64,000 bases of DNA from SHVZ01 sp041906305 (GTDB lineage: Bacteria; Pseudomonadota; Alphaproteobacteria; SHVZ01), in the NCBI GenBank assembly GCA_041906305.1, contig JAYRJL010000007.1, forward strand, positions 62,001 through 126,000. The letters are read 5' to 3'. Position numbers and translations under genes: made by a program. Under the pieces are notes generated by a model. The model saw only the letters and a list, made by a program, of their open reading frames with translations, had not been told where the DNA came from and did no database searches. This document shows, in pieces, positions 32,667 through 41,034 of the stretch (positions are counted from its first letter, which is position 1; each line of letters starts with the position of its first letter).

Positions 32667-33470
32667 ATGGCTCAGCTCGAAGGAAAGGTCGCTCTCGTCT
32701 CAGGTGCTGCGCGAGGCATCGGTGCGGAGGCGGCCAGGCGGCTGGCGAAGGCCGGCGCTGCCGTCGTGCTGGGCGACCTGCTGGACGAAGGCGGCAAGGC
32801 CGTCGCCCGCGAGATTGAGACCGCCGGCGGCAAGGCGCTCTACGGCCGGCTCGACGTCACCTCTGAAGCCAGCTGGAACCAGATCGTCGCCGACGCGGTT
32901 TCCAGGTACGGCGGCCTGGACATTCTGGTCAACAACGCGGGGCTGTTCCTCGGCAAGACCAGCGAGGAGGCGACGCTGGAGGAGTGGCGGAAGCTCTGCG
33001 ACGTCAACCTGACCGGCGTGTTCCTCGGCACCAAGCTGTCGCTGCCGGCGATGAAGGAACGGGCCAAGACCAGCGCCACCGGCGGATCGATCATCAACGT
33101 GTCCTCGACCGCGGGCCTGGTCGGCTCGCCTCTGGCGCCGCTCTATTCGCTGACGAAAGGCGGGGTGACCATGTTCAGCAAGTCGACGGCGCTCGAGTTC
33201 GCCCGCAAGAAGTATCGCATCCGTGTCAATTCCATCCACCCGGGCGTGATCGAGACCGACATGGGCGAGGAGACGTTCCGGACGCGGGCCCGCTTCGCAG
33301 GCAGCAACGACATGGATGCGGCGCGCCAGCAGGGCCTTGCCACCCACCCGATCGGGCGGTTCGGAACGGCCGGCGACATCGCCAACGGAATCGTGTTCCT
33401 GGCATCCGACGAATCCGCCTTCATGACCGGCTCGTCGCTGGTTATGGATGGGGGCGTCACCGCCCAATGA
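32667..33470 (+). CDS. Short-chain dehydrogenase/reductase
   Basis: The product has 267 residues with all classical SDR motifs: SGAARGIG (residues 12-19) for the cofactor, NNAG (89-92), Ser146/Ser147 in INVSSTAG, and the catalytic Tyr160 and Lys164 in LYSLTKGG. AGGAGG precedes the ATG. These NAD(P)-dependent enzymes oxidise alcohols or reduce ketones; the sequence is nearest to 3-alpha-hydroxysteroid/FabG-like SDRs, but the substrate is not predictable. A DoxX gene follows after 37 bp on the same strand, probably in one transcript. Confidence 0.9.
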   Translation: MAQLEGKVALVSGAARGIGAEAARRLAKAGAAVVLGDLLDEGGKAVAREIETAGGKALYGRLDVTSEASWNQIVADAVSRYGGLDILVNNAGLFLGKTSEEATLEEWRKLCDVNLTGVFLGTKLSLPAMKERAKTSATGGSIINVSSTAGLVGSPLAPLYSLTKGGVTMFSKSTALEFARKKYRIRVNSIHPGVIETDMGEETFRTRARFAGSNDMDAARQQGLATHPIGRFGTAGDIANGIVFLASDESAFMTGSSLVMDGGVTAQ

Positions 33471-33507
33471 AACGCGAGCGGTCGATTTTCAAGAAGGAGA
33501 CATCGCG

Positions 33508-33939
33508 ATGAACGCGTTCGCTGGCCTCTCGTCCTGGACGCCGCTGATGCTGGCGCTGCTCAGGATCATGACCGCTTTGCTGTTCATCGAGCACGGGACG
33601 GCGAAGCTGTTCGGCTTTCCCGCGGACCCGCAGATGGCCGGCGTCACGCTGTTCTCGCTGATGGGCTTGGCGGGCGTTCTGGAAGTGGTCGGCGGCGCGC
33701 TGATCCTGATCGGGCTCTGCACCCGGCCCGTCGCCTTCGTGCTCGCGGGCTTCATGGCGGTCGCCTATTTCATGGCGCACGCCCCACAGTCGTTCTACCC
33801 CATGCTGAACATGGGGGATGCCGCGATCCTCTACTGCTTCATCTTCCTCTACCTGATGGTGGCAGGCCCGGGCTCCTGGAGCATCGACAGCCTCAAGTCG
33901 CCCGAGCCGGTGATCACCACCTCGCCGCGGCACATGTAG
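33508..33939 (+). CDS. DoxX-family membrane protein
   Basis: The product has 143 residues with four hydrophobic helices; LLRIMTALLFIEHGTAKLFG is a DoxX signature. The start is ATG 33508 with AAGGAGA eight bases upstream, and the longer frame is rejected. DoxX proteins are small membrane oxidoreductase-associated proteins; some support quinol or thiosulfate oxidation or form redox complexes with SseA and SodA. Here it follows an SDR gene, so a role in redox metabolism is plausible but unproven. Confidence 0.85.
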   Translation: MNAFAGLSSWTPLMLALLRIMTALLFIEHGTAKLFGFPADPQMAGVTLFSLMGLAGVLEVVGGALILIGLCTRPVAFVLAGFMAVAYFMAHAPQSFYPMLNMGDAAILYCFIFLYLMVAGPGSWSIDSLKSPEPVITTSPRHM

Positions 33940-33958
33940 AGGTCACCAGTCCACGCTC

Positions 33959-35131
33959 TTACCAGTCCACGATGGTTCCGTCGGGGAGCCTCGCCTCGAC
34001 GGAGTGGATGATCTCCTGCTTGAACGGATGCTTGGCGGCGACGCGCTCGTCGACCTCGACGCCGAGCCCCGGCGCGTCCGGGATCTGCCAGCTGCCGTCG
34101 ACCATCTTGATCGGCCCCTGAACGACTTCCGAATACCAGGGGACGGCGCCGACCATCTCCTCCTGGATGATGACGTTGGGCGTCGAGATGTCGAAGTGCA
34201 ATGCCGAGACGCCGGCGATGGGGCCGAGCGGGTTGTGCGGTGCCACGCCCATCATCGCCGTCTCGCCCATCGCCGCGATCTTCTTGCCTTCCCAGATGCC
34301 GCCGCAGTGGCAGAGGTCGGGCTGCATGATCGTGATCGCGCGGAGCTGGCAGAGCTCCTCGAAGTCGCGGCGGTCGATCAGCCTTTCGCCCGTCGCGATC
34401 GGTACCTTGGTGCGCTCGGAGATCTGCTTCATCGCGACTGCATCGCCCGGCTGCACCGGTTCCTCGGCGAACATCGGCCGGTAGGGCGCCAGCATCTCGA
34501 TGCACTGCACGGCCAGCGCCACCGAGGCGCATTTGCCGTGGAAGTCGATCATGATCTCGGTCGACTCTCCCGCCGCCTCGCGCAGCGTGCGCATCCAGCC
34601 GTCGACGCTGGCCATGGACTTGGGATCGAGCGTGTAGGCCATGTAGAACGGGAACACGACCTTGAAGGCGTTGTAGCCCTTGGCCTTGATCTGGGCGACG
34701 AGGTCCTGGAGCTGGGAGCGCTCCTTCTGGTCGTAGACCGCGTTCATGTTGCCCATGCCGAGATGGGTGTAGACCGGCACGTGGTCCCGGGTCTTGCCGC
34801 CGAGAAGCCGCCAGACCGGCAATCCAACGGACTTCCCGAAGATGTCCCACATCGCCTGCTCGATCCCGGCGATCGCCGAGCGGCCGATCACGCCCAGCTT
34901 CCAGAAGCCGTGCTTGGTCATGGCGCGGACGCCGTTCTCGATGTCGCGCGGGTCGCGGCCGAGCATCAGCGGTTCGAGGTCCTGGATGCAGCCGACGACG
35001 GCGCGCGTCTTCCACTCGAGCGTCGCCTCGCCCCAGCCGTAGAGACCGTCCTGGTCGGTCTCCACCTTGACGAAGACCCAGTTCCGCATCTCGGCGTTCA
35101 CCACGACCGTGCGGATGCCAGTGATTTTCAT
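33959..35131 (-). CDS. Enolase-superfamily sugar-acid dehydratase (galactonate dehydratase-like), copy 1
   Basis: The product has 390 residues, starting at ATG 35129-35131 with GAGG upstream; a 23-codon N-terminal extension is rejected. Mandelate racemase/MLE features are present: GYNAFKVV (catalytic Lys), IMIDFHG, FAEEPVQPGD and IATGERLIDRRDF (metal Asp, Glu, Glu) and PHNPLGPIAGVSA. This pattern is closest to D-galactonate dehydratase and related aldonate dehydratases, which remove water from sugar acids. The substrate is not fixed by sequence. A second member is at 59796-60959. The lactonase-like gene lies directly upstream on the same strand, so an aldonolactone might be opened and then dehydrated. 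Confidence 0.8.
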   Translation of the reverse strand: MKITGIRTVVVNAEMRNWVFVKVETDQDGLYGWGEATLEWKTRAVVGCIQDLEPLMLGRDPRDIENGVRAMTKHGFWKLGVIGRSAIAGIEQAMWDIFGKSVGLPVWRLLGGKTRDHVPVYTHLGMGNMNAVYDQKERSQLQDLVAQIKAKGYNAFKVVFPFYMAYTLDPKSMASVDGWMRTLREAAGESTEIMIDFHGKCASVALAVQCIEMLAPYRPMFAEEPVQPGDAVAMKQISERTKVPIATGERLIDRRDFEELCQLRAITIMQPDLCHCGGIWEGKKIAAMGETAMMGVAPHNPLGPIAGVSALHFDISTPNVIIQEEMVGAVPWYSEVVQGPIKMVDGSWQIPDAPGLGVEVDERVAAKHPFKQEIIHSVEARLPDGTIVDW

Positions 35132-35193
35132 GAAACGGCCTCGGGGAGGAAGGGGAGGGATCGGCGGCGCGATCCTCCCTCGGGGCACGTTTC
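35132..35193. repeat. Inverted repeat between lactonase and dehydratase genes
   Basis: GAAACG (35132-35137) pairs with CGTTTC (35188-35193), and GGATCG (35158-35163) pairs with CGATCC (35170-35175), so the gap can fold as one long interrupted hairpin. No T run follows on the minus strand; it may modulate or stabilise the downstream message. Confidence 0.35.
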
Positions 35194-35201
35194 GTTTCAA
35201 C

Positions 35202-36023
35202 TCACTCGTAGAACTCGGGCGCGCGTTTCATCCCGTCGCTCTGTGGCTTGTCGTGGTTGATCCAGAGCTGGCCCTTGTTCTGGGTCAGCATCGCCTCCAT
35301 CCGGGCCATCGAGGAGACGGTCTTGTCCTTGTCGACGTTCATGCTGGGAACGCGCCTATTGTCCCAGTTGTCCTTGAAGTGGACCGCGTCGCCCGAGAGC
35401 AGCACGAAGCCCGTCTTCGGCAGCTTGAGGGCCAGCGACTGGTGACCGGGCGTGTGACCCGGCGTCGAGACGATCATGACCGAGCCGTCGCCGAAGACGT
35501 CGTGGTCGCCGTTCAGCTTGCTGACCGCCTGGCTGGCAGGGAAGGGTGTGGGCTTGCCTTCGAAGGCGAAGGCGTACTCGGCCGCCTGCATCAGCAGGGT
35601 GGAGGCCGGAAACTTGTCGAGGTTGCCGATATGGTCGCCATGGGTGTGGGAGATGGCGACGAAGCGGACATCGGCGGGTTTCACGCCGACCTTCGCCAGG
35701 TCGTCGACCAGCTTCGACGCCCGCCTGGAGGTGCCGGTGGGGCCGGTGGCGCCGCCCGCCTGGTCGGCGAGCGCGTCCGGATAGCCCGTGTCCCACAGCA
35801 GCAGGCCACGCTCGTGGCGGATCAGGTAGCAGTTGTCGGAGTTGGTGATCGGCTTGCCGACATTGACGCCCGGCGACCAGCGCGACTGGTCGGGGGCTGC
35901 AACCTCGCCGCAGTTGAAGACGTAGAGTCGTTCGAGCCCGGCAGCTTCGGCGGCGGTTGCCGCCGCGAGTGCCGAAAAAAGCGCCAACCCTTGAAGCGGG
36001 CGGGTCAGGAGCGAGCGGATCAT
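35202..36023 (-). CDS. Exported MBL-fold lactonase (AHL-lactonase-like)
   Basis: The product has 273 residues. A signal peptide (about residues 1-28) precedes a metallo-beta-lactamase domain with HTHGDH at residues 126-131 and GHTPGHQS and SGDAVHF later, giving two zinc sites. The sequence resembles N-acyl-homoserine lactone hydrolases of the AiiA/AttM group. It may thus quench quorum-sensing lactones or open other lactones in the periplasm. It is divergent from the EamA exporter and upstream of the sugar-acid dehydratase. Substrate choice between AHL and sugar lactone is open. Confidence 0.75.
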   Translation of the reverse strand: MIRSLLTRPLQGLALFSALAAATAAEAAGLERLYVFNCGEVAAPDQSRWSPGVNVGKPITNSDNCYLIRHERGLLLWDTGYPDALADQAGGATGPTGTSRRASKLVDDLAKVGVKPADVRFVAISHTHGDHIGNLDKFPASTLLMQAAEYAFAFEGKPTPFPASQAVSKLNGDHDVFGDGSVMIVSTPGHTPGHQSLALKLPKTGFVLLSGDAVHFKDNWDNRRVPSMNVDKDKTVSSMARMEAMLTQNKGQLWINHDKPQSDGMKRAPEFYE

Positions 36024-36106
36024 GCGGCGATCTCCGAATGGGGCGGGAATTCTGGACCCGTGTTCCGCCCACAGGCGACACGAGTGCGTGAGCGCGGCGG
36101 CTCCAT

Positions 36107-36114
36107 GCTAGCGT
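36107..36114 (+). promoter_or_regulatory. Putative -10 element (GCTAGCGT) seven bases before the EamA start
   Basis: GCTAGCGTTTCC lies immediately before the GTG start codon at 36122 with no ribosome site between, so the transcript may be leaderless. Confidence 0.4.
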
Positions 36115-36121
36115 TTCCCTC

Positions 36122-37003
36122 GTGACTTCCCAGCCGACGTCCGCCAGCACCAGCGCGGGCCTGCGCGCGATCCTGCTCGTGATCGCGACCGTGATCGGCT
36201 TCGCCATGATGAACGGGGTCAACAAGTTCCTGACGCGCGACTTCCCGGTGCCGGAGGTCGTCTGGGCCAGATTCTTCTTCGCCAACATCACGATCCTCGC
36301 CTTCGCCGCGATGCGGCCGGGCGGGTGGCGCGGCCTGTTCCGCACCAGGCGGCCGGGCCTGCAGGCCTTCCGCTCGGTGCTGATGATCGCCTCCACCCTG
36401 ATGTTCGTGGCGGCGCTTTCGGTGCTGCCGCTGGCGGAGGTCGAAGCGATCAGCTTCGCCGGCCCGCTGTTCGTCGTGGCGCTCTCGGCGCCGCTGCTCA
36501 AGGAGAAGGTGCCGCTCCCGCTTTGGATCGCGGTCGTGCTGGGCTTCATCGGCGTGCTGATCATCATCCGGCCCGGCTTCGGCGTCATGAGCTGGGCCGC
36601 GGTGCTGCCTCTCTGCGTGGCGCTGCTCTATGCCGGATTCCAGATCGCGACCCGCCGCCTCGGCGGCGCCGACCCGCAGCTGACGTCGCTGTTCTACTCG
36701 GGTCTCCTGGGCCTGGTGCTGACGTCCGCGGTCGCCCCTTTCATCTGGCGCTGGCCGGACACCCAGGGCTGGATCCTGATGGCGCTGTCGGGATTCCTCG
36801 GGGCCAGCAGCCACTTCATGCTGATCAAGGCACTCGAGCTGGCGCCGGCGTCGCTGCTGCAACCCTTCACCTACGTCCAGCTCGTCGGCGCCGTGATCAT
36901 CGGCTACGTCGTCTTCGGCAACGTCCCCGACCTCTGGACCTGGCTCGGCGGCCTCGTCATCGTCGGCAGCGGCCTCTACGTCGTGCTGCGGCAGCGGCGG
37001 TAG
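36122..37003 (+). CDS. EamA/DMT-family transporter
   Basis: The product has 293 residues with ten membrane helices arranged as two EamA repeats; PLAEVEAISFAGPLFVVAL ends the first and ASLLQPFTYVQLVGAVIIGY the second. DMT-family exporters release metabolites such as amino acids or purines. The start GTG 36122-36124 has no ribosome site and sits just after a -10-like box, which suggests leaderless translation. Divergent from the lactonase gene and convergent with the DUF1963 gene. Confidence 0.85.
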   Translation: MTSQPTSASTSAGLRAILLVIATVIGFAMMNGVNKFLTRDFPVPEVVWARFFFANITILAFAAMRPGGWRGLFRTRRPGLQAFRSVLMIASTLMFVAALSVLPLAEVEAISFAGPLFVVALSAPLLKEKVPLPLWIAVVLGFIGVLIIIRPGFGVMSWAAVLPLCVALLYAGFQIATRRLGGADPQLTSLFYSGLLGLVLTSAVAPFIWRWPDTQGWILMALSGFLGASSHFMLIKALELAPASLLQPFTYVQLVGAVIIGYVVFGNVPDLWTWLGGLVIVGSGLYVVLRQRR

Positions 37004-37004
37004 C

Positions 37005-38675
37005 TCAGGTGACTTGGGCGTCGAAGACGACGTTGTCGAAGCGTTGCGCCGCCAGGTCCTCCTCGTGGATCATGAAATAAATCGTGCCACCCGGACCCCA
37101 CCAATGGCTCTCCAAGCCGTCGTCATAGGTGCCGACCTGGAGAAGAAGGCGCCAGCCGGGATCATGGCAGATGTGCAGTTCACCTTGCACGGGGCTGTGC
37201 CAGCCAAGGAGCTGGCTCAAGTTGTCGGGATTGACCTCCCTGCCTTCGCTCGGATTGGCGATGCCGTGTCTGTCCGGGTAGGTCAGTCGGAAGTCCCGGT
37301 CGTCCGCCCTTGTGCCGACGACGCTTGACGAGAGGGCAGGAAGAGTCTGCATCTCAAGGAAGTCCACACCGACTTCCAAAAGAACATCCACGTCCTCTTC
37401 GGGCGGATCATGCGCCACAAGGTCCGCGCCGAGTGGCCAGTAGAAGACGGCACCGTTGCTTGTGTCTCCTCCTCCATCGCAGCCCGAGGCAATGTCCGGA
37501 TCGCCGAAGAAGCAGAGCAGCCCATCTCGCGGCAGTAGTGCCGCTGCTTCTCCTTTCAGCTCGGCACAGTTGATCTGCGCGACGAAGAGCATCGGCTCTT
37601 CACGGTATGTGGGCCACTCCCAGTCGTGCGGTGCGAGCGGCTTGCCGCCCAGCCGTGACGCCATCGGATTTGTCGACACGGGGCGCGGCCACAGCAGCAA
37701 CGCCGGGCGGATTTCCGACGTTAGCTTCTGACCAAAATCGTCTGGGTATTTGGTGGCGATTTCCTGCTCGATGCTGGCGCGCGTCCGTGCCTTCGGCAGT
37801 GGAAATTTGCTTCGGTCGTCCGGGCTCATGGCGATCTGGGTTTCCAGCGTGACATCGTCGAAGCGGCGATTGACCAGCGCCTGCTCCTCGATCGTGAAGT
37901 AGCTGCAGCCGGTACCGATCCAACTTCGGTGAGCTTCCCCATTGTCGTAGGGACCGGCCTGCAGAAGGAGGCGCGGCCTCGCCGGCTGGCCGATGCGGAC
38001 GTTGTTCCGCCAGCCGAGAAGCTTGGTCGGCTTGCGCAAGTATGCGTGCGGGTCGTCGGACGCGATCCGAACATCGATCCGCTTGAGGAGGTCGAAATAG
38101 CGTTGGGATCGGCCATGGCGCATGAACTCCTCGACGCCGGCTTCGCCGTACCGAGGCAATTCGTAGACCTGGACCGGTTGCACACCGCTGAGCGGCAGGA
38201 CGACCACACCCGGCTCCGGCATTTCGGCGAGGTGCAGCGGTGTTCCGGCGGGCCAATGAAAGACGCTGGCCTGCTCGGGTCCGGCGGCGAAGATCGTCTC
38301 GTAGTTGAGGTCGGGGCCTCCGAAAAAAGCGAGGGTGCCGTCGGCGGGCAGTTCCGCCGAGGCCGCGAATTGCGAGAGAGCGGCGCAATCGAACTGCCCG
38401 ATGAACGGCATCGGCTGCTCTTCGACGCGAGGCCAGACCCAGCCTTCGGGTACGAAAGGTCGGCCGCCGAGGCGCAAACTCGCGGGCGTCGGTTCGATCG
38501 GCGGGCCAGGCCAGAGGTGGATGCTCGGGCGCACCAGGGCGAGCGCCTGCGCGGCTAGCTCCGGCTCCGGGAAGGCGGCTCTGATCGCAGCCTCGACCTC
38601 CGATCGCGACAAAGCTCTTGGCGGCGCCTCATGGCTCCGCCACGAGGGGGCGTCTTTGCTGGGTGCGCTCGACAT
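37005..38675 (-). CDS. Tandem DUF1963 (YwqG-like) protein
   Basis: The product has 556 residues made of two related halves. PSIHLWPGPPIEPTPASLRL and RLGGRPFVPEGWVWP near residues 50-85 have counterparts near 325-360 (LLLWPRP, RLGGKPLAPHDWEWP), and PFIGQFDC matches LFVAQINC. DUF1963 is an uncharacterised domain found in some secretion-effector or immunity settings; stand-alone forms are of unknown function. No signal peptide is visible. Base composition is lower in GC than the neighbours, which may reflect recent arrival. It has GGAGG before the start ATG (38673-38675). TTGACA at 38713-38718 may be a -35. Confidence 0.75.
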   Translation of the reverse strand: MSSAPSKDAPSWRSHEAPPRALSRSEVEAAIRAAFPEPELAAQALALVRPSIHLWPGPPIEPTPASLRLGGRPFVPEGWVWPRVEEQPMPFIGQFDCAALSQFAASAELPADGTLAFFGGPDLNYETIFAAGPEQASVFHWPAGTPLHLAEMPEPGVVVLPLSGVQPVQVYELPRYGEAGVEEFMRHGRSQRYFDLLKRIDVRIASDDPHAYLRKPTKLLGWRNNVRIGQPARPRLLLQAGPYDNGEAHRSWIGTGCSYFTIEEQALVNRRFDDVTLETQIAMSPDDRSKFPLPKARTRASIEQEIATKYPDDFGQKLTSEIRPALLLWPRPVSTNPMASRLGGKPLAPHDWEWPTYREEPMLFVAQINCAELKGEAAALLPRDGLLCFFGDPDIASGCDGGGDTSNGAVFYWPLGADLVAHDPPEEDVDVLLEVGVDFLEMQTLPALSSSVVGTRADDRDFRLTYPDRHGIANPSEGREVNPDNLSQLLGWHSPVQGELHICHDPGWRLLLQVGTYDDGLESHWWGPGGTIYFMIHEEDLAAQRFDNVVFDAQVT

Positions 38676-38773
38676 CTAGAACCTCCAGATTTTGTTCTTG
38701 ATATGTTCCACGTGTCAAGCGTGCCAATCCTGCGCACCCGTGCGAAGGTGGCGCCCAATCAATGCGCCGCTGA

Positions 38774-39460
38774 ATGACTTCCTCCCGCTTCGTCGACCTC
38801 TCCCAGACCTTCCACGACGGCATGCCCGGAATCCGGCGGAAGATGCCGGACGGTTCCTTTCGGGATGAGACCGTCCGGCTCGCCGTCGTCCGCACGCATG
38901 CGGAGTCGGCGGCGATGAATCCGGCGGGCGTTGGCTTCGAGACGACCGAGGTGTCGTTCCCGACCGCGATCGCCACCTACATCGACGCCCCTTATTGCCG
39001 CTGGCCCGAGATGCGGGACATCTCGGCGTTGAGGCTCGACGACGTGATCCTGCCGGGTGTGGTCGTCGACTGCCGGGGCCGCGCCGACCGCGCCATCGTC
39101 GGAGCGGAGGTGCTGCCGAAGCAGGACCTCGCCGGCCACGCGGTGCTGTTCAACTTCGGCTGGGACCAGTACTGGGGCACCGAGCGCTACGGCGCGCATC
39201 CGGCGATTGGCCCCGACATAGCGGATCGCCTGATCGCGGACGGCGCCAAGCTCTTTGCGGTCGATGCCGGTAGCGCCGATGCGCCGGGAGACGTCGCATC
39301 GCCGGTGCATTCACGGCTGCTCGAACGCGATATCCTGATCTCCGAGAACCTGGTCGGCCTCGACCGGCTGATCGGGAAGCGCTTCCGCTTCTTCGCCGTG
39401 CCGATCAAGGCGCGGGGCGCGACGTCGATGACCGTCCGCGCCTTCGCCGAACTCATCTAG
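38774..39460 (+). CDS. Cyclase-family protein with altered metal site
   Basis: The product has 228 residues and the fold signature of the cyclase/kynurenine formamidase family (FVDLSQTFHDGMPGI at the start). Normal members carry HxGTHxDxPxH for the metal; here the corresponding stretch reads TAIATYIDAPYCRW, so the His residues are Ala, Tyr and Cys. Only the Asp and Pro survive, which suggests loss of, or a different, metal site. The gene starts at ATG 38774, immediately after a minimal ORF ATG-CGC-CGC-TGA. The second DUF1028 gene follows after 11 bp, so they are cotranscribed. Confidence 0.65.
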   Translation: MTSSRFVDLSQTFHDGMPGIRRKMPDGSFRDETVRLAVVRTHAESAAMNPAGVGFETTEVSFPTAIATYIDAPYCRWPEMRDISALRLDDVILPGVVVDCRGRADRAIVGAEVLPKQDLAGHAVLFNFGWDQYWGTERYGAHPAIGPDIADRLIADGAKLFAVDAGSADAPGDVASPVHSRLLERDILISENLVGLDRLIGKRFRFFAVPIKARGATSMTVRAFAELI

Positions 39461-39471
39461 GGGAAGTAAGA

Positions 39472-40191
39472 ATGACCTGGTCCATCGTGGCGTTCGATCG
39501 CACCAGCGGCGCCTTCGCCGCCGCCGTCACCACGCGCTCGCTGGCGGTCGGATCGCGCTGCCCCTTCGTCCGCGCCGGCGTCGGCGCGGTCTGCACCCAG
39601 TCGATCTCGAACTGGTATCTCGGCCCCAAGATCCTCGACCTGATCGAGCGCGACGTCGAGCCGGCGGCGGCGATCGAGGTGGCGTTGCTCGCCGACGAGG
39701 GGCGGCACCTGCGTCAGGTCCATGCCGTCGACCGCCACGGCCGCACCGCCGCCTGGACCGGCCGGAACTGCGTCGAATGGGCCGGCGACCGGCCGGGCGA
39801 GGGCTTCAGCGTCGCGGGCAACATGCTGTCGAACGCGCAGGTGGTCGAAGCGACCTTCGAGACGTACCAGAAGGGCGGCGGCCTGGCGCTGCCGGAACGG
39901 ATGCTGGCGGCCCTCGACGCCGGCCAGGTCGCGGGCGGCGATCGCCGCGGCCGGCAGTCGGCGGCGATCCAGCTGGTGACGACCGAGGACTATCCCGACA
40001 TCGACTTCCGCGTCGACGACAACCCGGAACCGCTGGTCGAGATGCGGCGCCTGCTTGGGATCTATCGTCGCGACGTCGAGCCGCAGCGTCCGATCCGGCC
40101 GACCAGGGCTAGGCCATCCGGCGAGACCGATCTCGACCTGATGGAAGCCGACTGGAAGGCGGCGGGCGTCGACCTCAAGTTCAGGCGCTAG
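39472..40191 (+). CDS. DUF1028 family protein (second paralogue)
   Basis: The product has 239 residues. MTWSIVAFDRTSGAFAAAV at the start, SVAGNMLSNAQVVEA and GGDRRGRQSAAIQLV match the other copy at 12784-13491. The C terminus is about 20 residues longer and diverges. The cyclase-like gene precedes it and the M55 peptidase gene converges on it from the other strand. Two copies in one window, each beside hydrolase genes, suggest related roles, but the reaction is not established. Thr2 would be the candidate nucleophile after removal of Met. Confidence 0.8.
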   Translation: MTWSIVAFDRTSGAFAAAVTTRSLAVGSRCPFVRAGVGAVCTQSISNWYLGPKILDLIERDVEPAAAIEVALLADEGRHLRQVHAVDRHGRTAAWTGRNCVEWAGDRPGEGFSVAGNMLSNAQVVEATFETYQKGGGLALPERMLAALDAGQVAGGDRRGRQSAAIQLVTTEDYPDIDFRVDDNPEPLVEMRRLLGIYRRDVEPQRPIRPTRARPSGETDLDLMEADWKAAGVDLKFRR

Positions 40192-40198
40192 CTGCGTC

Positions 40199-41023
40199 TC
40201 AGGGCGACGACGGGTTATACATCAGCATGAACATCAGCGCCTTGCTGACGTCTTCCATGTCGTCGCCGACGTAGCGGATGGTGTAGGCGTCGGTCCGCTT
40301 GAAGCATTTGAGGTAGGCCAGGAACTCGACCGGCAGCCGGTGCTTCATCGTCACCTCGAGCTCGATCGGTCCCTTCAGCACCTTCGCCTTGTATTCCTTG
40401 CGGCGCGCGATGGCGGCGCGGACCTTGTCGCGGATCAGGGCATAGGCTGCCTCCGGCACCATCGATCGCGCCGAGAGCGTGCCGTGGGCCCATTTCACCA
40501 CCGCGGCCTCGACGTTGCCGATCAGCCCCTGGGTCTCCTCGCAGAAGGCGTCGTCGCCCGAGATCATGATGACCGGCGCGCCGTAGTGGTTGGCGACCTC
40601 GGCGCTGAAGCCGCCTTCGGAGACCGTCCTCCCGTTCAGCTTCACCTCGCGGACCATGAGTCCCATGAAGCTGTGGCCGAGGATGCCGGTCATGTGGGTC
40701 GAGCCGGTGTGGTAGCCGATCAGCATCGAGCCGTCGAACTTGCCGACCTCGATCCCCTGCATCATGCCGAGCGGGCGCGGCCAGGAGCGCACCAGCTGCA
40801 CCTGGCGTGGCAGCCGGTCGATAATGATGTTCATGCCCGACCCGTGGGAGTCGCTGACGATCAGCTCGGTCGCGCCGGCATCGATCGCGGCCTCGCAGGC
40901 CGCGACCACGCTGTCGGTCATCCAGACGCGCGCACGCTGCCAGTCGAACCCGTCCGTCTTGGTTTCCGGCCGGTTGACGACGCCGACGATGCCCTCGATG
41001 TCGGCCGAGATGTAGAAGCGCAT
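40199..41023 (-). CDS. M55-family D-aminopeptidase (DppA-like)
   Basis: The product has 274 residues. The M55 zinc ligands are visible in MRFYISADIEG (Asp8, Glu10), IVSDSHGSG and LIGYHTGS, with the Glu/His set later in the protein. DppA of Bacillus subtilis is a D-aminopeptidase that releases D-Ala from dipeptides; its homologues lie in peptide-uptake operons. Here it is cotranscribed with an M81 peptidase (12 bp upstream). Length matches the family and no signal is present. Confidence 0.85.
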   Translation of the reverse strand: MRFYISADIEGIVGVVNRPETKTDGFDWQRARVWMTDSVVAACEAAIDAGATELIVSDSHGSGMNIIIDRLPRQVQLVRSWPRPLGMMQGIEVGKFDGSMLIGYHTGSTHMTGILGHSFMGLMVREVKLNGRTVSEGGFSAEVANHYGAPVIMISGDDAFCEETQGLIGNVEAAVVKWAHGTLSARSMVPEAAYALIRDKVRAAIARRKEYKAKVLKGPIELEVTMKHRLPVEFLAYLKCFKRTDAYTIRYVGDDMEDVSKALMFMLMYNPSSP

Positions 41024-41034
41024 GGAATTCTCCG

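Noticed and set aside
33945..33972. Short direct repeat ACCAGTCCACG at the end of the dehydratase gene
   Set aside because: It is a tandem duplication of about 11 bases near the stop, with no mobile element features.
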